The notes beneath the pieces are model-generated. The model searched no databases, was not told the origin of the DNA, and was given only the letters and a program-made list of their open reading frames with translations. Made by a program: the position numbers and the translations under genes. This document shows positions 60,855-64,000 of a stretch of 64,000 nt of DNA, in pieces. This DNA comes from Pedobacter sp. (GTDB lineage Bacteria; Bacteroidota; Bacteroidia; Sphingobacteriales; Sphingobacteriaceae). Location of the stretch: NCBI RefSeq assembly GCF_031119335.1, contig NZ_JAVHXT010000001.1, positions 124,001 through 188,000 of the forward strand. The letters run 5' to 3'. Numbering within the stretch: position 1 is the first letter of the stretch; every line of letters begins with the position of its first letter.

Positions 60855-62483
60855 ATGGATTTGACATTTAATAAAAACGAAGATTATAATAAGCAGCAGG
60901 TTTACGAGCTGAAAATGAAACTCAAAAAAGTTCATTTGGGCGGTGGAGAAAAAAGTGCAGCAAAACAAAAAGAAAAGGGTAAACTGCTAGCAAGAGAAAG
61001 AGTTGATTATTTGCTAGATAAAGATAAACCTGTAATTGAAGTTGGTGCTTTTGCTGCCGAAGGAATGTACGAAGCCGAAGGTGGTTGCCCAAGTGCAGGC
61101 GTAGTAGTTAAAATTGGCTATGTTTCGGGCAGGCAATGCGTGGTGGTGGCAAATGATGCTACAGTAAAAGCTGGTGCTTGGTTTCCAATGACAGCAAAAA
61201 AGAACCTTAGGGCACAAGAAATAGCGATGGAAAACCGTCTACCGATTATCTATTTGGTAGACAGTGCAGGTGTTTATCTGCCTATGCAAGATGAAATTTT
61301 CCCCGATAAAGAACACTTCGGACGTATTTTCAGAAACAATGCCATCATGTCTTCAGAAGGAATCGTTCAAATCTCTGCCATTATGGGTTCTTGCGTAGCT
61401 GGTGGCGCTTATTTGCCTATCATGAGCGATGAAGCAATGATTGTTGACGGAACTGGTTCGGTATTTTTAGCGGGTTCGTATTTAGTGAAATCGGCCATAG
61501 GCGAAGACATTGATAATGAAACTTTGGGCGGTGCTACAACGCACTGCGAAATTTCGGGCGTTACCGATTACAAACATCCTAACGACCAAGCTTGTTTAGA
61601 TAGTATTCGAAACATCATGAGTATGTTAGGTGCGCCGCAAAATGCCGGCTTCGATAGGATTAAATCGGCTTTGCCAAAACTAAACGAAGAAGATATTTAC
61701 GGAATTTTACCTGATAACCGCGAAAAACCTTTTGATATGAAGGAAATTATTCTGCGTTTGGTAGACAATTCTGAGTTTGAAGAATATAAGGAATTGTACG
61801 GTCAGAGTTTAATTTGCGGATTGGCTCGTATAGATGGTTGGGCCGTGGGAATTGTGGCCAATCAGCGTAAAGTGGTAAAGTCGAAAAAGGGGGAGATGCA
61901 GTTTGGCGGTGTAATCTATTCAGACAGTGCCGATAAAGCCAGTCGGTTCATTATGAACTGCAACCAAAAGAAAATCCCTTTGGTTTTTTTACAAGATGTT
62001 ACCGGTTTCATGGTAGGCAGTAGATCAGAGCAAGGCGGCATTATTAAAGATGGTGCTAAAATGGTAAATGCTGTTTCCAATTCGGTGGTACCTAAATTTA
62101 CCATTGTAGTTGGCAACTCTTACGGTGCTGGCAACTATGCCATGTGCGGTAAGGCTTACGATCCGAGGTTGATTTACGCATGGCCAAGTGCTAAAATTGC
62201 CGTAATGGGTGGTGCACAAGCAGCAAAAGTATTGTTACAAATACAAGAAAGTGCACTTAAAGGTAAGGGTGAGACGTTAGCAGAAGACAAGCGAGATGAA
62301 TTGCTAAAACAAGTTACGGATAAATACAATGCGCAAACCACACCATATTATGCGGCATCGCGTTTATGGGTTGATGGTGTGATAGATCCTCTGGAAACGA
62401 GGAAGGTAATTTCGATGGGTATCGAAGCTGCTAACCAATCGCCCATTCAAAAACCTTTTAATGTTGGAATTATTCAAACCTAA
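60855..62483 (+). CDS. Acyl-CoA carboxylase carboxyltransferase (beta) subunit
   Basis: Transfers carboxyl from biotin to an acyl-CoA, 542 residues. The two crotonase-like halves are present: KGKLLARERVDYLLD, LPIIYLVDSAGVYLPMQ, GSCVAGGAYLP in the first and VFLQDVTGFMVGSRSEQ, VGNSYGAGNYAMCG, WPSAKIAVMGGAQAA in the second. The pattern is closest to methylcrotonyl-CoA carboxylase type; propionyl-CoA is possible. The biotin-carrying alpha subunit is not in the window. Confidence 0.88.
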   Translation: MDLTFNKNEDYNKQQVYELKMKLKKVHLGGGEKSAAKQKEKGKLLARERVDYLLDKDKPVIEVGAFAAEGMYEAEGGCPSAGVVVKIGYVSGRQCVVVANDATVKAGAWFPMTAKKNLRAQEIAMENRLPIIYLVDSAGVYLPMQDEIFPDKEHFGRIFRNNAIMSSEGIVQISAIMGSCVAGGAYLPIMSDEAMIVDGTGSVFLAGSYLVKSAIGEDIDNETLGGATTHCEISGVTDYKHPNDQACLDSIRNIMSMLGAPQNAGFDRIKSALPKLNEEDIYGILPDNREKPFDMKEIILRLVDNSEFEEYKELYGQSLICGLARIDGWAVGIVANQRKVVKSKKGEMQFGGVIYSDSADKASRFIMNCNQKKIPLVFLQDVTGFMVGSRSEQGGIIKDGAKMVNAVSNSVVPKFTIVVGNSYGAGNYAMCGKAYDPRLIYAWPSAKIAVMGGAQAAKVLLQIQESALKGKGETLAEDKRDELLKQVTDKYNAQTTPYYAASRLWVDGVIDPLETRKVISMGIEAANQSPIQKPFNVGIIQT

Positions 62484-62487
62484 TGAT

Positions 62488-63099
62488 ATGTTAAGATTTA
62501 ATTTATTGATGTTCTTGGTATGCTTTGTTGTAATAAATGCTTTTGCACAAGCAAAACCTATTTATTTTACTGGTAACCGCATAACTACAGATAAAGATAG
62601 AGCGACTTCGTATGGTGTTTATGGAAAGTTAAGTGGCGAAGATTTATGGGTGTTGAAGAGATATGACCTAGACGACAACCTGATGTTTTCTGGAGCTTAT
62701 AAAGATGAGCAGTTGACTAAGCCTCAAGGTAAATTTATTTTTTATAGTAGTATTTACGATTATAACTATCAGAATTTCACCAACTTTAAAAATCCAACAA
62801 CAGATAGATACATTTCGCAACAAGGAGAATATGTAGATGGTTTGGAAGAAGGTAAGTGGACAGATTATTTTCCTGATGGTGCCATAATGGGATATCGTAC
62901 CTATAAAAATGGTAAATTGGATGGAGAAACCGCTTTCTTTAACCATAAAGGAAGACGCTTATTTGTAGGACAGTACAAGTTTGGACTTAAGACTGGAACG
63001 TGGTACGATCTGAAGAAAAAAGTAAAGGATGTTTTTGAGGATGATAAATTGATCAGTACCACTAAACTAAAAAGGTCAGAAATTTTAGAGATCGAATAA
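62488..63099 (+). CDS. Exported MORN-repeat protein
   Basis: A 203-residue protein with a signal peptide (to NAFAQ, about residue 21). From about residue 115 it has MORN-like repeats: GEYVDGLEEGKWTDYFPDG, YRTYKNGKLDGETAFFN, GQYKFGLKTGTWYDL. Similar Bacteroidota proteins are annotated as YwqK-like, but the function is unknown. The ATG at 62488 follows the carboxylase stop by four bases; an ATG at 62461 would overlap it. It is probably co-transcribed with the carboxylase and the dipeptidase. Confidence 0.75.
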   Translation: MLRFNLLMFLVCFVVINAFAQAKPIYFTGNRITTDKDRATSYGVYGKLSGEDLWVLKRYDLDDNLMFSGAYKDEQLTKPQGKFIFYSSIYDYNYQNFTNFKNPTTDRYISQQGEYVDGLEEGKWTDYFPDGAIMGYRTYKNGKLDGETAFFNHKGRRLFVGQYKFGLKTGTWYDLKKKVKDVFEDDKLISTTKLKRSEILEIE

Positions 63100-63100
63100 A

Positions 63101-64000
63101 ATGAACATATCGTTTTCAATAAACCAAAAATTTACAATCAAAACTCTGCTGTTATTAACTTTTGTCGTTTGTTTCGAAAGCGCAAGTTTTGCTCAAAATT
63201 CGGCTAAAATCCATCAAAAGGCTATAATGATTGATACCCACGGCGATATTTTATATAATCAAATTCAATCTGGGATCGATATTGGTCAACTGCAAAGCAC
63301 AGGTAATTTTGATTTGGTTAGAGCCAAGCAAGGCGGTCTTGATGCGCAAGTTTTTTCTATTTGGTGCGATGAAAAAGGTGGCTTCGACTTAGCTAACCGT
63401 CAAATCGACTCTTTATATGCTTTAATTAAGAGATATCCCGAAAAAATCACTTTGGTGAACAACGCACAACAGTTAGAAACTGCGGTTAAGCAACAAAAAT
63501 TGGCTGCGCTAATTGGCGTAGAAGGTGGCCACATGATAGAGAATGATCTTGGTAAGCTGGAAGCTTTGGCCAAAAGAGGCATGATCTATCTTACGCTAAC
63601 TTGGAATAACAGCACGCCGTGGGCAAGTTCTGCAGCGCAGGAAACCAAAGGCGAAATCGCTATGCCGGGTTTAAACGACTTTGGAAAATCGGTGGTGAGA
63701 AAGCTAAACGAATTGGGTGTTTTGGTAGATTTATCTCACGTTGGCGAACAAACTTTTTTCGATGCGATTAATCTTTCTACAAAGCCAGTTCTAGTATCAC
63801 ACAGTTGTGTTTATGGTATTAATCCAGTGCCGAGAAACTTAAAAGACGAGCAAATCAAAGCTGTTGGAAAAAATGGTGGGGTAATCTCCATCAATTTTTA
63901 CAGTGGCTTTTTAGATCCAACTTATTCTGCAAAGCAGCAAAATTTTTTGATTAAACATAAGCCAGAACTTAAAACACTAAGCGAAAAATATGGTAGATCT
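63101..64000 (+). CDS. Exported M19 membrane dipeptidase, cut by window edge
   Basis: Zinc dipeptidase of the renal dipeptidase family, 300 residues visible. Signal peptide to about SASFAQ (residue 32). Metal-site motifs are IDTHGDI, GVEGGHMIEN, LTWNNSTPWASSA, VDLSHVGEQTFFDA and LVSHSC. It likely cleaves dipeptides in the periplasm. It starts one base after the MORN gene stop. The C-terminus, with the last His/Arg/Asp residues, lies beyond base 64000. Confidence 0.88.
   Translation, partial: MNISFSINQKFTIKTLLLLTFVVCFESASFAQNSAKIHQKAIMIDTHGDILYNQIQSGIDIGQLQSTGNFDLVRAKQGGLDAQVFSIWCDEKGGFDLANRQIDSLYALIKRYPEKITLVNNAQQLETAVKQQKLAALIGVEGGHMIENDLGKLEALAKRGMIYLTLTWNNSTPWASSAAQETKGEIAMPGLNDFGKSVVRKLNELGVLVDLSHVGEQTFFDAINLSTKPVLVSHSCVYGINPVPRNLKDEQIKAVGKNGGVISINFYSGFLDPTYSAKQQNFLIKHKPELKTLSEKYGRS

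Noticed and set aside
1..64000. CRISPR arrays, tRNA or rRNA genes, prophage
   Set aside because: No regularly spaced direct repeats, no tRNA-like cloverleaf or rRNA sequence and no phage structural genes were found by eye.

Overview
The window reads as chromosome of a Bacteroidota bacterium, most like the Pedobacter/Sphingobacteriaceae group. It is AT-rich. It carries gldC, a T9SS-type C-terminal sorting domain, the Bacteroidota arrangement of ccm genes, an M56/BlaI pair, and TAnnTTTG promoter elements close to many start codons. No rRNA, tRNA, CRISPR array, prophage or intact insertion sequence was recognised. Both edges cut genes: hscA on the left and an M19 dipeptidase on the right.

Layout. 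1-8 kb: hscA, a glycosyltransferase, miaE, a DUF3810 membrane protein with a small antitoxin-like gene, pyrC and a DEAD-box helicase. 8-14 kb: gldC, a hybrid histidine kinase, maf, an Spy-like periplasmic protein, kdsC, iscX and fdx. 14-22 kb: cytochrome c maturation genes ccmB-ccmC-ccmD and ccmE-ccmF, separated by gdhA and a PIN-domain toxin-antitoxin pair. 22-35 kb: a ZIP transporter, a PAP2 phosphatase, a methyltransferase, a secreted discoidin/T9SS protein, glmM, a cysteine desulfurase, an acetate-type symporter and small stress or repair genes (tag, YdeI-like). 35-46 kb: an M28 peptidase, small secreted proteins, a 925-residue zincin/propeller/barrel protein, a repeat-filled gap, an acyltransferase, an LptF/G permease and tgt. 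47-54 kb: a glycosyltransferase, rsmG, an M56/BlaI sensor-repressor pair, dprA and a cystathionine beta-synthase-like gene. 54-60 kb: the accessory island. 60-64 kb: an acyl-CoA carboxylase subunit, a MORN-repeat protein and the dipeptidase.

The most interesting region is 53892-59961. Two long lipoproteins share an N-terminal part, a Gly/Asn-rich linker and a pre-toxin segment, then have unrelated C-terminal domains: one papain-like with a Cys-His-Asp set, the other resembling DUF3289. Each is followed by a small exported protein suited to be its immunity partner. The two toxin-immunity pairs lie between three copies of the 3' end of the upstream CBS gene: the intact gene, a 312-bp tail copy and a 74-bp broken tail. 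The 312-bp copy differs from the gene at about 33 codons silently and at only one codon in meaning, so it diverged while it was still part of a working gene. The simplest reading is serial capture of toxin-immunity cassettes that travel with the 3' end of the CBS gene.

A smaller version occurs at 17742-18563. There the PIN toxin-antitoxin pair lies between gdhA and an exact 22-bp copy of the last codons of gdhA. Intergenic DNA also carries several families of short palindromic repeats: elements with constant ends and variable hairpin interiors, GTTGGCG doublets, and CGTCATTGCGAGG hairpins.
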